Position numbers and translations under genes: made by a program. The notes under the pieces are model-generated. The model did not search any database. It had not been told where the DNA came from and saw only the letters and a list, made by a program, of their open reading frames with translations. This document shows, piece after piece, positions 1 to 9,806 of a DNA stretch of 64,000 nucleotides (positions are counted from its first letter, which is position 1; each line of letters begins with the position of its first letter). The DNA is taken from the NCBI RefSeq assembly GCF_039693965.1, contig NZ_CP155576.1, forward strand, positions 2,232,001 through 2,296,000, given 5' to 3'. This DNA is from Moraxella sp. K1664 (GTDB lineage: Bacteria; Pseudomonadota; Gammaproteobacteria; Pseudomonadales; Moraxellaceae).

Positions 1-2617
1 CGCCTTCGGCTTGCCACGCCTCACGGCTTGTCTGCTTGGATTTGTCTTTGCAGACAAAACCGCCTTTTGAGCCCACAGGCACGATGACTGAGTTTTTGAC
101 CATTTGGGCTTTGACAAGTCCCAACACTTCGGTGCGGTAATCTTCCATGCGGTCAGACCATCTAAGTCCACCACGAGCCACCTTGCCACCACGCAAATGC
201 ACCCCTTCAACCCTTGGCGAGTACACATAAATCTCAAACATGGGCTTGGGCTTGGGCAAATTGGGAATATCGCTTGCTTTGAATTTAAAAGACAAACGGT
301 CTTTTCTTGCTCCATCTTTATCGGTTTGATAAAAGTTGGTGCGTAGCATGGCGTTTAACAAATCCAAGAACCAACGCACAATGCGGTCTTCATCAAGGCT
401 GGTTACCAAGCTAAGCTCACTGTCAATCTGTGCTAAAATCGGTGCGGTGTCCGTCTGCTCAGTAGGCGACATCTTGGCATGGAACAGCTTGACAAGCAAA
501 CTGGCAATGGCAGGATTGCCCACCAACGTACTGTGAATGTAATCGGTTGAAAATGGGGCTCGGGCTTGGACGATATAGCGAGACAAGGCACGCAGTACCA
601 CCACATCATAGGTGTCAATGTCTGTGGTCAAAATCAGCTGATTTAGGCGGTCGGACTCAACCCGTCCTTGCCAAATCTCATCTAAGGCATGCTCTACCTG
701 CATTTTGACTGCGGTCAAATCCACCGTCAATCCTGCTTTTAGGGTGAGTTTATACTCTTGTAGCCACAAATCATCGCTGACATCAGGGGTATCTTGCCCA
801 CCAAAGTCATAAGTGGACGCTGAGATGACTGCCACCCCAAAATGCTCCAATATCGGTAAGACGTGCGATAACGTCAAAATCTCGCCCCTGCCGTAGAGTT
901 TTAGGGTCAGACTGTCCACACGCTCGCCCGCCGACTGATACAAATGCCAAATCTTAGGTTTATCATCATCAAGCGACAGCAGTTTGGTGGTATCCGCCAC
1001 TGCCGTATGCACATCAAACCGCTCACGATACGTCAAAGGAATGCTCGCCCCCAATGTCGCCAGTATTTCTCTGGCACGACTCTCGCCTGTCTGGGCGGTT
1101 AGGGCTTTGGCGTATTCATCCGTCCAGTCATGCATGAGTGCCGACAGTTCACGCTCCAACTTGGCTAGGTCATAATCCTTGACTTTGCCCGTCTCGGTGC
1201 GTACATGGATATGCACACGGGCATGATGAAGCTCGTTAAATTCGGTTGTAAAGCTTGATGACACACCGCCAAAGGCTTGGGTTAGGATGTCTTGGATTTT
1301 TTGGCGTAAGTCGCTGTTAAACTTAGACAACGGCACATAGACCAGACACGATACAAATCTTTGATAATGGTCGGTACGCACGAGCAGGCGTAGGCGGTTT
1401 TTGTCCTGCAAGCTGGCAATGCTCGCCACCATCGGGTAGAGCTCATCGGTACTGGCTTGGAATAGGTCATCACGGGGCAAGGTATTGACGATGTGAGCAA
1501 GTTTGAGATAAGCATGGCTGTTTTTGGGCAGGCGTGACATGGCAAGGATTTTGCCCGCTTTTTCGTTGAGTAGCGGAATGTTCGCCACGCTGGTCTGATA
1601 TGCCCGTGATGTCAGCAGTCCGACAAAGCGATATTCGCCAATCAGCTCGCCTTGGTCGTTGTATTTTTGAATGCCCAAAAAGTCCAGATAAGCAGGGCGA
1701 TGAATAGGCGACAGACGTGCTGATTTAGACAGCAGTAGCACACGTGGCTCGGCTATCAGATGTTTTAGGTGCGTGGGCAGACCATGAAAGCTCTTGGATA
1801 ACTCATCGGTCTCTTTGCCTTGTAGCACGCCCAGTCCGCTACCGCCCACCGAGTACAGCTCAGGTGTGCCATTGTCATTTTCAAAACGGTATTCACGATA
1901 CCCCATAAAGATAAAGTTATCACGCCCCACCCATTCCAAAAAGCCCGTCACCGCTTCTTTGGTATAATGCTCTGTGGGAATGGGCAGGCTTTTTAGCTCT
2001 TCTTTAATCTCGTCCAGCTTATCCGCCATCGCCCCAAAGTCGCCAACGATGACATCAATGGTGTGGATTTTCTTTAATAACATCTCTTTGATGTCCGCCA
2101 ACTTGTCATCGCTTTGGCGGTCAATTTCAATATGCACCAACGCAAAACAGCTGTTCGCCCGACCACTGCTCTCATCGACGGCTTGAATGTCGCTGATGTG
2201 TCCGTCTGTGCGTTCCACCTTGATGATGTTATTATAAATGCGATGAACGCCAATGCCCTGACGCTCCAAGCTCATCAGGAGCGTGTCGGTCAAAAAGGGA
2301 CGGTCAATGGCGACCAAAGCAATGATGGTACGCTCGCTATTAAACAGGTGTGACTCGCCCAAAGGATTGATGACGCTGATATTGGGGCTTGTGCCGTTAT
2401 GTGTTTTTAGTAAGCTAAAATGGTGTAATGCCATGCCCGACAACGTCTCATCGGAGAATCTGTCCGCCATCTCTGTGGGCAAGTGCTGATAATAGATGGG
2501 GATAAACTTCGCCAATATCTCTTGATGGTTGGCGTGGTTGTCATGATGATGGCTTATGGCGTGACGGGCGATGTTGCTGACACGTTTTGGGCTGATGGTT
2601 AGATGGTTGCTTGTCAT
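1..2617 (-). CDS. gdhB: NAD-specific glutamate dehydrogenase, large type (partial, C-terminus beyond window)
   Basis: Oxidative deamination of glutamate to 2-oxoglutarate with NAD+, by the large (about 1600 residue) bacterial GDH class. Translating the minus strand from the ATG at 2617 gives one open frame to the window edge, about 872 residues. The N-terminal part has the ACT-like region of this class (for example IALVAIDRPFLTDTLLMS, near residue 100). Close to the window edge the catalytic-domain motifs RGGLRWSDR, EVLGLVKAQMVKNSV and VPVGSKGGF appear in the same frame (codon phase checked at both ends). An AGGA ribosome site precedes the ATG. The gene lies downstream of betA in the same direction, but a terminator-like hairpin separates them. 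The symbol is a common one for this family; the family call is firm. Confidence 0.93.
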   Translation of the reverse strand, partial: MTSNHLTISPKRVSNIARHAISHHHDNHANHQEILAKFIPIYYQHLPTEMADRFSDETLSGMALHHFSLLKTHNGTSPNISVINPLGESHLFNSERTIIALVAIDRPFLTDTLLMSLERQGIGVHRIYNNIIKVERTDGHISDIQAVDESSGRANSCFALVHIEIDRQSDDKLADIKEMLLKKIHTIDVIVGDFGAMADKLDEIKEELKSLPIPTEHYTKEAVTGFLEWVGRDNFIFMGYREYRFENDNGTPELYSVGGSGLGVLQGKETDELSKSFHGLPTHLKHLIAEPRVLLLSKSARLSPIHRPAYLDFLGIQKYNDQGELIGEYRFVGLLTSRAYQTSVANIPLLNEKAGKILAMSRLPKNSHAYLKLAHIVNTLPRDDLFQASTDELYPMVASIASLQDKNRLRLLVRTDHYQRFVSCLVYVPLSKFNSDLRQKIQDILTQAFGGVSSSFTTEFNELHHARVHIHVRTETGKVKDYDLAKLERELSALMHDWTDEYAKALTAQTGESRAREILATLGASIPLTYRERFDVHTAVADTTKLLSLDDDKPKIWHLYQSAGERVDSLTLKLYGRGEILTLSHVLPILEHFGVAVISASTYDFGGQDTPDVSDDLWLQEYKLTLKAGLTVDLTAVKMQVEHALDEIWQGRVESDRLNQLILTTDIDTYDVVVLRALSRYIVQARAPFSTDYIHSTLVGNPAIASLLVKLFHAKMSPTEQTDTAPILAQIDSELSLVTSLDEDRIVRWFLDLLNAMLRTNFYQTDKDGARKDRLSFKFKASDIPNLPKPKPMFEIYVYSPRVEGVHLRGGKVARGGLRWSDRMEDYRTEVLGLVKAQMVKNSVIVPVGSKGGFVCKDKSKQTSREAWQAEG

Positions 2618-2834
2618 GTTTTTTCCTATTGGTTTTTAACCGTAAATGTTTAAAAATAAACGTGTATAAACTAAACCAAAGCGGGCAAAATAGCAAATGG
2701 AAAATCTTTGTATTATTATTAGTTTTTATGATAAATATAAAATTTTTTAGATATATTTCTGATAAGTGTTTTGGTGTTGGATTTGAGATGTACTGACATC
2801 CGTCTTTGTAGTTTAGATTTTACAATGAAAAATA

Positions 2835-2868
2835 CAAAAATAAAAAGGACGGATAAATCCGCCCTTTA
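2835..2868 (-). terminator. Rho-independent terminator after betA
   Basis: Read on the minus strand, a GGGCGGA/TCCGTCC stem (one G.U pair) with a TTTA loop is followed directly by a T-rich run (TTTTTATTTTTG). It lies just past the betA stop codon and before the gdh leader, so it separates the two genes. Confidence 0.75.
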
Positions 2869-2875
2869 CAAACCC

Positions 2876-4588
2876 TTAAAGCATCATACTCGGGTCAAAC
2901 GCTCGCACAGGCTCTTGTCTTAGCACGTTGGGGTCGGCTTTATAATAACCTGCCGTTGATTTTGGTAGTTTTTGCCCACGCATGACATCGGCGATTTTTT
3001 CTGCCATCATAATGGTGGTGGCGTTTAGGTTGCCGGTGATGATAAGGGGCATGATAGACGCATCAACCACACGCAAGCCTTCTAAGCCATGCACACGTCC
3101 CTGCCCGTCCACAACCGCCATATCGTCCATGCCCATTTTACAGCTACAAGACGGATGATAGGCGGTCTCGGCATGATTACGCACAAATTCATCAAGCTCG
3201 GCATCGGTCTGGGCATGACGGCTTGGGCTAATCTCACGCCCACGGTAGGCATCCAAAGCAGGCTGGTGCATAATCTCACGGGTGATACGAATGCCGTCTC
3301 TAAACTCTTGCCAGTCTTGCTCGTGCGACATATAGTTGAACAAAATGCTTGGGTGGTCATGGGGATTTAGCGATTTTAGGCGGATACGTCCACGAGACGG
3401 CGAACGCATGGAGCCAACGTGTGCTTGAAAACCATGCTCTTCTACGGCATTTGAGCCGTTGTAGTTAATGGCAACTGGCAAAAAGTGATACTGGATATTT
3501 GGCCATTCAAATTCAGGACGAGTACGGATAAAGCCCCCTGCCTCAAACTGGTTGCTTGCCCCAATGCCCGTTCCCAAAAACAGCCACTCAGCCCCAATGG
3601 CAGGTTGGTTGTACCATTTTAGGGCAGGATACAGCGATACGGGTTTTTTGCATTCGTATTGTAGGTACATCTCCAAATGGTCTTGTAAGTTCTCGCCCAC
3701 CCCTGGTAAGTCATGGACAAGAGGGATTTTAAATTCATCAAGCAAATTTTTTGCCCCAACGCCCGAACGCTGTAAAATCTGTGGAGACGCAATCGCCCCT
3801 GCCGAGAGTATCACTTCTCGCTTGGCGTGGACGGTTGTGGGGTTTGTGTCATTACCTTGTAGATACTGTACGCCAATGGCACGCTTGCCTGAAAATAGGA
3901 TTTTGTCGGTTACAGCGTGGGTTTTTATGGTAAGATTGGGGCGTGATTTTGCCATGTCCAGATAGCCCCGAGCCGTGCTAGAACGGCGACCTTTTGGCGT
4001 AACCGTTCTGTCCATAGGTCCAAAGCCTTCTTGCTGATAGCCGTTCAAATCATCGGTGCGTGGATAGCCTGCTTGCACGCCTGCTTCTACCATGGCATTA
4101 AACAGCACGCTACTGCCAATGGTTGAGCCACGCTGTGAAGTCGTTACGCTCACAGGGCCTGTGCCACCGTGATAGTCGTTTTCGCCCACATCACGGGTTT
4201 CTGATTTTTTATAATAAGGCAAGCAGTCGGCATAGCTCCAATCTTCTAGTCCGTCCATTTTTGCCCAATTGTCCAAATCCATGGCATTGCCACGAATGTA
4301 GCACATACCATTGATAAGCGATGAACCGCCAAGCCCCTTACCACGTCCGCACTCCATACGGCGGTTGTTCATATAAGGCTCAGGGTCGGTCAAATACGCC
4401 CAGTTGTAGCGTTTGCCTTGCAAGGGGTACGCCAGTGCTGCGGGCATTTGCGTGCGAAAATCCAAGCGATAATCAGGACCACCTGCTTCCAAAAGTAGCA
4501 CGCTCACATCACTGTCTTCTGTCAGACGTGTGGCAAGCACATTGCCTGCCGAACCTGCACCGATGATGATATAGTCATATTCTGTCAT
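2876..4588 (-). CDS. betA: Choline dehydrogenase (GMC oxidoreductase)
   Basis: FAD-dependent, membrane-associated oxidation of choline to betaine aldehyde (and further to glycine betaine), for osmoprotection or choline use. 570 residues, normal for BetA. The N-terminus has the FAD-binding Rossmann motif [16 protein letters not shown] with GAGSAG at 11-16, then the GMC signature region [15 protein letters not shown]. The C-terminal active-site region has [10 protein letters not shown] (His478) and the NLNATT stretch typical of GMC enzymes. AAGGA precedes the ATG. It follows betB in the same direction with a 185-bp spacer that holds a repeat element (4647-4755). No betI repressor gene lies in the window, although betI usually accompanies this operon. 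Confidence 0.95.
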   Translation of the reverse strand: MTEYDYIIIGAGSAGNVLATRLTEDSDVSVLLLEAGGPDYRLDFRTQMPAALAYPLQGKRYNWAYLTDPEPYMNNRRMECGRGKGLGGSSLINGMCYIRGNAMDLDNWAKMDGLEDWSYADCLPYYKKSETRDVGENDYHGGTGPVSVTTSQRGSTIGSSVLFNAMVEAGVQAGYPRTDDLNGYQQEGFGPMDRTVTPKGRRSSTARGYLDMAKSRPNLTIKTHAVTDKILFSGKRAIGVQYLQGNDTNPTTVHAKREVILSAGAIASPQILQRSGVGAKNLLDEFKIPLVHDLPGVGENLQDHLEMYLQYECKKPVSLYPALKWYNQPAIGAEWLFLGTGIGASNQFEAGGFIRTRPEFEWPNIQYHFLPVAINYNGSNAVEEHGFQAHVGSMRSPSRGRIRLKSLNPHDHPSILFNYMSHEQDWQEFRDGIRITREIMHQPALDAYRGREISPSRHAQTDAELDEFVRNHAETAYHPSCSCKMGMDDMAVVDGQGRVHGLEGLRVVDASIMPLIITGNLNATTIMMAEKIADVMRGQKLPKSTAGYYKADPNVLRQEPVRAFDPSMML

Positions 4589-4646
4589 GAGTTTTCCTTA
4601 ATAAGTTAATAAAAATAAGTTAATAAATTTTGATAATCTGCCCCAA

Positions 4647-4755
4647 TCTCAACTTAAAATGCCAACCTATTGGTTTTCCAATGATTATTTTTTTGGATTG
4701 TGGGGACGAATTGCAATTCGCCCTTGATAAATCAATCACTTACACAAAGCTGAGA
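4647..4755. repeat. MITE-like palindromic repeat, complete copy 1
   Basis: About 109 bp between betB and betA. The ends are near-inverted repeats (TCTCAACTTAAA at 4647-4658 and ACAAAGCTGAGA at 4744-4755), and the centre holds the palindrome CGAATTGCAATTCG followed by TTGATAAATCAA. A closely similar complete copy lies at 50812-50919 in the same orientation, and a partial inverted copy at about 9676-9745. It has no coding capacity. The size, terminal repeats and dispersal fit a non-autonomous miniature element; this classification is inferred. Confidence 0.7.
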
Positions 4756-4773
4756 ATGGAGTATGATATGGTG

Positions 4774-6291
4774 TTATTTAAAAATAGATTCAAATTTACC
4801 CATTTCTATTTGAATGGATTTGACTTGGGTATAATGCTCTAGCGTCATTATGCCGTTTTCACGCCCCACGCCTGATTGTTTGTAGCCCCCCACAGGCATT
4901 TTGGCGTCCGACTCGCCCCATGTATTGACCCAGCAAATGCCTGCCTGCAAGGCGTGAGTAATGCGATGAGCTTTATTTAAATCAGACGTAACCACGCCCC
5001 CTGCCAAGCCAAAAATTGTGTCATTGGCACGCTCTATCGCTTCATCTTCATCATCATAAGTCAAAATACTCATGACAGGGCCAAAAATCTCATCAGTAAC
5101 AATACTCATCTCATCGGTACAATCGGTAAAGACGGTCGGTAGCACAAACGCCCCCTTGGACAGCGACTCGCCACGCTCGGCAAAATCGTCCGCCACCGCA
5201 CGCCGTCCACCAAACAGCACCGTTGCCCCTGCTTTTTTGCCCTGCTCCATATAATCAAGCACTCGCTCCATGTGGGCAAAGCTCACCAAAGGACCCATGT
5301 TGGTTGTCTCATCAGTCGGGTCGCCCAAGCGAACCTTGGGCAGGCGTGCCAAAATGGCTTGTTCAAAGGCGTGTTTTTTGGCAGTTGGCACAAAAACTCG
5401 TGTGCCATTGGTACACACTTGCCCTGTGCTATAAAAGTTTGCCATCATCGCCACATCGGCTGCCAGCTCAATATCAGCATCATCACAAATAATCAAGGGC
5501 GACTTACCGCCAAGCTCCATGGTTACGTCTTTTAGTGATGACGCTCCTGCAAGGCTCATCACTTTTTTGCCCGTTGCCACCGAGCCTGTAAATGAGATTT
5601 TGGCAATGTCAGGGTGTTCGGTCAGATACGCCCCCACATCGCCACCGCCTTGCACGACATTAAACACCCCGTCAGGCACACCAGCTTGGCTATAAATCTC
5701 GGCAAGTTTTAGGGCGGTCAAAGGCGTAACTTCACTCGGCTTAAAAATCATGGCATTACCAGACGCCAAAGCAGGAGCGGATTTCCATAGGGCGATTTGA
5801 ATGGGATAATTCCACGCCCCAATCCCTGCCACCACGCCAAGCGGTTCTCTTTGGGTATAAAAAAAGCTCCCTTCTTTGCCAGTACGAAGTGGCACCTGCA
5901 CCCCTTCAACGGCTGTGGCAAGCCCTGCATAATACTCCAACACGTCCGCCCCTGTAACAATATCCACATAAGCGGTTTCGCTGATTGCCTTGCCTGTGTC
6001 CGCCGTCTCCAAGCGTGCCAGCTCATCATTTTGTTCACGCAAAATCGCCACCGCTTTTAGCAGTATCCGAGAACGCTCCACCGCCGTCATGCTTGCCCAG
6101 ATTTTTTGTCCTGCTTTGGCACTTTGCACCGCTTTATCCACGTCCGCTTTTGAAGCACTTTGTAGCTTGGCAAGCGTGTCTGCCGTGGCAGGGTTGACCG
6201 TCTCAAAAAACTCCCCACTGCTGGCGGATACATATTTTCCACCGATATATAACGATGTTTGTTCTACGTTTGGTAGTGATGACAATGGCAT
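4774..6291 (-). CDS. betB: Betaine aldehyde dehydrogenase
   Basis: NAD(P)+-dependent cytoplasmic oxidation of betaine aldehyde to glycine betaine, the step after BetA. 505 residues. Aldehyde dehydrogenase landmarks are all present: [13 protein letters not shown] (Asn161), FKPSE (Lys184), the general base Glu259 in MELGGKSPL, and the catalytic cysteine Cys293 in [18 protein letters not shown] lies 8 bases before the ATG. It is the first gene of betB-betA and is divergent from betT. This supports the BetB assignment over other aldehyde dehydrogenases, which motifs alone would not settle. Confidence 0.93.
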   Translation of the reverse strand: MPLSSLPNVEQTSLYIGGKYVSASSGEFFETVNPATADTLAKLQSASKADVDKAVQSAKAGQKIWASMTAVERSRILLKAVAILREQNDELARLETADTGKAISETAYVDIVTGADVLEYYAGLATAVEGVQVPLRTGKEGSFFYTQREPLGVVAGIGAWNYPIQIALWKSAPALASGNAMIFKPSEVTPLTALKLAEIYSQAGVPDGVFNVVQGGGDVGAYLTEHPDIAKISFTGSVATGKKVMSLAGASSLKDVTMELGGKSPLIICDDADIELAADVAMMANFYSTGQVCTNGTRVFVPTAKKHAFEQAILARLPKVRLGDPTDETTNMGPLVSFAHMERVLDYMEQGKKAGATVLFGGRRAVADDFAERGESLSKGAFVLPTVFTDCTDEMSIVTDEIFGPVMSILTYDDEDEAIERANDTIFGLAGGVVTSDLNKAHRITHALQAGICWVNTWGESDAKMPVGGYKQSGVGRENGIMTLEHYTQVKSIQIEMGKFESIFK

Positions 6292-6755
6292 AACAAGACT
6301 CCTGTATTTTTAAAAATATATCATCAAAACTTATAAATTTTATTCAAAGGTTGATGAAACCAAAAAGATAGGTTATGATAACAAAAAATCATCTATAACG
6401 CAAATAATTGATTTTTAATGAATTTCTTGTTTAATTTGTGTTAAATGATTGTGTATTGCAAATTGATTTTTGTAAACTTTTTGTAAATTTATTAGGTTTT
6501 TTGAAAATATTTAGAGCGTGTTAAACCTTGATAACATTTTCATAAAATAAGATGAAATTTACACTTCAATCAATTTTTGCATGAAAAAATGGCTAAACCT
6601 TGTTTTTCTGCACCAAAAACCTGCCTGATAGAATAACTATCAGCCTACGTTTTTTCCTTGAAAAACGTGCAATCTTTCTCATTTTTCATTGAAAATACCA
6701 AAGGTAGGCACGCCCTATCAATTTTATATCATTAACAAACTTGGAAGGTAACGCT
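6292..6755. promoter_or_regulatory. Divergent betB/betT control region with paired hairpins
   Basis: This 464-bp AT-rich spacer must hold both divergent promoters. I could not place a convincing -35/-10 pair. On the betT side there is a perfect CTGATAG-AATAA-CTATCAG hairpin (6625-6643) whose stem can extend outward (AAAAC...GTTTT). Just after it, ACGTTTTTT (from 6648) can pair either with the upstream A-rich arm or with GAAAAACGT downstream (to about 6669). The two folds compete. This resembles a leader attenuator, or it may only be an operator palindrome; the function is inferred. Confidence 0.45.
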
Positions 6756-8783
6756 ATGGAAGATACCAAATCCAAAGACGGTCGCCTAAACCGAACGGTA
6801 TTTGCCTGTTCGGCGGTGATTATTGTCTTTTTTAGCTTATATACCATGCTGTTTAATGACAGTGCATCCGCCATTTTGGACGGTGTGTTGGCATGGGTAA
6901 GTACCACTTTTGGTTGGTACTACTTTTTTGCCGCATCGGTGTATATCATTTTTGTACTGTTCATCGCCTGCTCTCGCTATGGCAACATCAAGCTAGGCCC
7001 CAAGCACTCCCAACCTGAATACAGTCTTTTGACGTGGTCATCCATGCTGTTTGCTGCAGGGATTGGCATTGACATCATGTTCTTTTCGGTGGCAGAGCCT
7101 ATCATGCAGTACATGAATCCGCCTGTTGGGGACGATCAGACCACACAGGCGGCTCGTGAAGCCTTGATGTGGACGATTTTTCACTATGGGCTGACGGGCT
7201 GGTGTATGTATGCGTTGGTGGGCATTGCCCTTGGCTATTTTGCCTACCGCTACAATCTGCCCCTAACCATTCGCTCGGCATTGTACCCCATGATCGGCAA
7301 AAAGATTGACGGACCAGCAGGTCATGCTGTGGACGTGGCGGCGATTTTGGGGACGATTTTTGGTATTGCCACCACTTGCGGTATTGGGGTGGTGCAACTA
7401 AACTACGGACTGCACGTTATTTTTGATTTGCCCGAAAACTTACTTTGGCAAATCGGACTTATCGCCCTAGCGGTCGCCATTACCATTGTGTCGGCAACCA
7501 CAGGGGCATCTAAGGGTATCAAAATCCTATCGGAGCTTAACATTTATTTTGCCTTGGGGCTTATCTTGTTTGTGCTGTTTTTGGGCAATACCGAATTTTT
7601 ACTAAACGCCATTGTCATGAACGTAGGCGACTATCTTAGCCGTTTTCCGACTTTGACTTTGGATACTTTTGCCTACAACCAAACGCCCGAACAAAAACAA
7701 TGGATTCAAGACTGGACGCTGTTCTTTTGGGCGTGGTGGATTGCGTGGTCGCCTTTTGTGGGGCTGTTTTTGGCTCAAATCTCAAAAGGTCGCACCATTC
7801 GTGAATTTGTCATTGGCACCTTGTCCATTCCCTTTATGTTTACGCTCGCTTGGCTGTCGGTCATGGGTAACAGTGCCTTAAATGAAGTGCTAGGGGGCAA
7901 CCTTGCCTTTGCCGAAAAAATCATCGCACGCCCTGAGATTGGCTTTTATGAGCTGTTATCCACTTATCCGTGGTTCTCGGTAACGGCAATCATCGCCTTT
8001 GTCTCGGGACTTTTGTTTTATGTAACATCGGCAGATTCTGGGGCGATTGTGCTTAGTAATTTTAGCTTTAAAAGCCAAAAAAACACCGACACGCCCCCCA
8101 TTTGGATACGCCTGTTTTGGGCGGTGGCAATCGGTATGCTGACGGCTGCCATGCTGATGACGGACGGCATCACCGCCCTACAAAAAGCAACCATTGTCAT
8201 GGGTTTGCCATTTAGCTTTGTTATGTTTTTTGTCATGGTGGGGCTGTTTAAGTCATTACGTCTTGAAGATTTTAGAGAAGAGATTACCAAAATCAACGCC
8301 GTGCCTGTGGCAGGGGGCGTGGACGTGAGCGACTGGCAAACTCGCCTGCACCGCATTACCGCCTACCCTGATACCCAAGACACAAAAGCGATGATGACAA
8401 ATGTCTGTCTGCCTGCTCTGACTGACGTGGCGGACGCTCTACGCCAAAAGGGGCTGTCGGTGCGTGTGGAATCGGTCGCCTTGGACGATGAGCCAAGCCT
8501 TGTACAACATATGCTGACGGTGGATTATAAGGACGAGTACAACTTCGTCTATGGCATCGTCCCTGTCAAATACCCCGTGCCAGAGCGTCCAACGGTTGAT
8601 GATGGGCAAGAGTTTTATTATCGCTTGGAGACATATTTGTTTGAAGGCTTGCAAGGCAATGACTTGTCAGGCTTTAACAGCGAACAAGTCATCAATGACG
8701 TACTTGACAAATACGAGCGTCATCGGGCGTTTTTGCACTTAAATCGTGAAACCCCTGGCAATCGCCCTGTGTTTCCTGAATGA
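6756..8783 (+). CDS. betT: High-affinity choline/glycine betaine transporter, BCCT family
   Basis: Inner-membrane uptake of choline driven by an ion gradient, feeding BetA/BetB. The ATG at 6756 is chosen because GGAAGGT sits 7 bases upstream; an earlier TTG at 6741 would lie on that ribosome site. The product is 675 residues, as for Escherichia coli BetT. It has about 12 hydrophobic segments from residue 13 to about 490 and BCCT landmarks: MLFAAGIGIDIMFFSVAEP, the MWTIFHYGLTGWCMYALVG segment and the WTLFFWAWWIAWSPFVG segment. A long soluble C-terminal domain (about residues 500-675), typical of BetT osmosensing tails, follows. A clear terminator lies just downstream. Confidence 0.93.
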   Translation: MEDTKSKDGRLNRTVFACSAVIIVFFSLYTMLFNDSASAILDGVLAWVSTTFGWYYFFAASVYIIFVLFIACSRYGNIKLGPKHSQPEYSLLTWSSMLFAAGIGIDIMFFSVAEPIMQYMNPPVGDDQTTQAAREALMWTIFHYGLTGWCMYALVGIALGYFAYRYNLPLTIRSALYPMIGKKIDGPAGHAVDVAAILGTIFGIATTCGIGVVQLNYGLHVIFDLPENLLWQIGLIALAVAITIVSATTGASKGIKILSELNIYFALGLILFVLFLGNTEFLLNAIVMNVGDYLSRFPTLTLDTFAYNQTPEQKQWIQDWTLFFWAWWIAWSPFVGLFLAQISKGRTIREFVIGTLSIPFMFTLAWLSVMGNSALNEVLGGNLAFAEKIIARPEIGFYELLSTYPWFSVTAIIAFVSGLLFYVTSADSGAIVLSNFSFKSQKNTDTPPIWIRLFWAVAIGMLTAAMLMTDGITALQKATIVMGLPFSFVMFFVMVGLFKSLRLEDFREEITKINAVPVAGGVDVSDWQTRLHRITAYPDTQDTKAMMTNVCLPALTDVADALRQKGLSVRVESVALDDEPSLVQHMLTVDYKDEYNFVYGIVPVKYPVPERPTVDDGQEFYYRLETYLFEGLQGNDLSGFNSEQVINDVLDKYERHRAFLHLNRETPGNRPVFPE

Positions 8784-8795
8784 TTTGTCAAAAAA

Positions 8796-8827
8796 TAAAA
8801 GCGTGTCAAAAGGCACGCTTTTTTATT
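8796..8827 (+). terminator. Rho-independent terminator after betT
   Basis: AAAAGCGTG and CACGCTTTT arms with a short loop, followed by a T run (8820-8825), 13 bases after the betT stop codon. Confidence 0.9.
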
Positions 8828-8847
8828 AAAATCCCCCTAAACTGTCA

Positions 8848-8876
8848 TTCCCAAACTGCCATTTTTGCATTATAAT
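8848..8876 (+). promoter_or_regulatory. Sigma70-type promoter for the mipA-like gene
   Basis: TTCCCA (8848-8853), a 17-base spacer, then a consensus TATAAT (8871-8876). The start site would be near 8883, about 28 bases before the ATG at 8911. Confidence 0.6.
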
Positions 8877-8910
8877 AGCCCTATTTAAATTTTACCCGTG
8901 AACAGTTATC

Positions 8911-9669
8911 ATGAAAAAATCCTTACTTAGCCTAACCCTACTTTGCCTTAGCTTGTCCGCCCATGCCCAATCAGACACATCAGCCCTTGACGGCTTGACC
9001 ATTGGTGCCTTAGCCAGTTTTGGTTCGCACGCCTATGCCACCGATGATAAAGTGGGGGCAGTGCCACTCGTGCTATACGATAACGACTATTTTTATGCCG
9101 AAGGCTCGGAGCTGGGTTTTTATGCTCACAAAGACAGCGAAAACTGGTTTCGTGTGGGGGCGGGCTATGAATCTCGCCACTTTGAGCCAGATGACGCAAC
9201 CATTACCGCCCTAAAAGGCTTAAACAGCCGTAAATCCAGTGCCAATATTGTGCTAAGTTATATGCGTATCACGCCGGTGGGCGGTTTTGAGATTAAGGCA
9301 GGCACGGACATGATGGACAGAAGTGGCGGTCAAACCGTCTCGCTGGCTCATCGCAGTTTGTTTAAATTCGCCGATGACAAACTCACCGTGTATCCCAAAT
9401 TTGGCGTAAACTGGTACAGCGATGATTATAACCAATACTACTTTGGCGTATCCGAACAAGAAAGCACCAAAACAGGCATAGACACCTACACCGCCAAATC
9501 CAGCTACTCGCCCTTTGTCTCGGTCTCTGGCAAATACCAATTTACCGACCACATCGGTGCCTTTGCCAACACCAAAGCCGAATGGCTCTCATCAACCCAA
9601 AAAGACAGCCCCCTAACTGATGATAAAGTGGACATTGGAGCAAATGTGGGTTTGACTTATACCTTTTAA
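8911..9669 (+). CDS. MipA/OmpV-family outer-membrane protein
   Basis: A 252-residue exported protein. Residues 1-20 form a clear Sec signal peptide ending SLSAHAQS. The rest has alternating hydrophobic/polar strands rich in Tyr, Gly and Asp. Blocks such as VGAVPLVLYDNDYFYAEG and NIVLSYMRITPVGGFEIK, and the terminal strand VGLTYTF ending in Phe, fit an outer-membrane beta-barrel of the MipA/OmpV group. MipA was first described as a scaffold for murein hydrolases, but many family members have no known role. It has its own promoter, and its terminator has been split by IS3 copy A, so it is probably monocistronic. Its position next to betT may be coincidental. Confidence 0.8.
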   Translation: MKKSLLSLTLLCLSLSAHAQSDTSALDGLTIGALASFGSHAYATDDKVGAVPLVLYDNDYFYAEGSELGFYAHKDSENWFRVGAGYESRHFEPDDATITALKGLNSRKSSANIVLSYMRITPVGGFEIKAGTDMMDRSGGQTVSLAHRSLFKFADDKLTVYPKFGVNWYSDDYNQYYFGVSEQESTKTGIDTYTAKSSYSPFVSVSGKYQFTDHIGAFANTKAEWLSSTQKDSPLTDDKVDIGANVGLTYTF

Positions 9670-9675
9670 TGGTTA

Positions 9676-9745
9676 AATTTATATAAGTGCTTGATTTATC
9701 AAGGGCGAATGTGATTCGCCCCTACAAACCAAAAATAATTATCAA
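9676..9745. repeat. Partial inverted copy of the MITE-like repeat
   Basis: Reading the minus strand, this matches the interior of the elements at 4647-4755 and 50812-50919: GATTATTTTTGG, GTAGGGGCGAAT, ATTCGCCCTTGATAAATCAA and CACTTA. The terminal repeats are degraded. Confidence 0.6.
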
Positions 9746-9806
9746 ACAATAAAAAGGGCAAACCCACGTTGAACCGACCCCCAAATCTTAGACATAAGAT
9801 TAAAGG

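Noticed and set aside
3552-3965. 137-codon plus-strand ORF
   Set aside because: It lies wholly antisense to betA, which has clear family motifs; no ribosome site and no recognisable domain.
6610-6670. A known riboswitch class upstream of betT
   Set aside because: The hairpins do not resemble any riboswitch class that I know, and no choline/betaine riboswitch is recognised with confidence.
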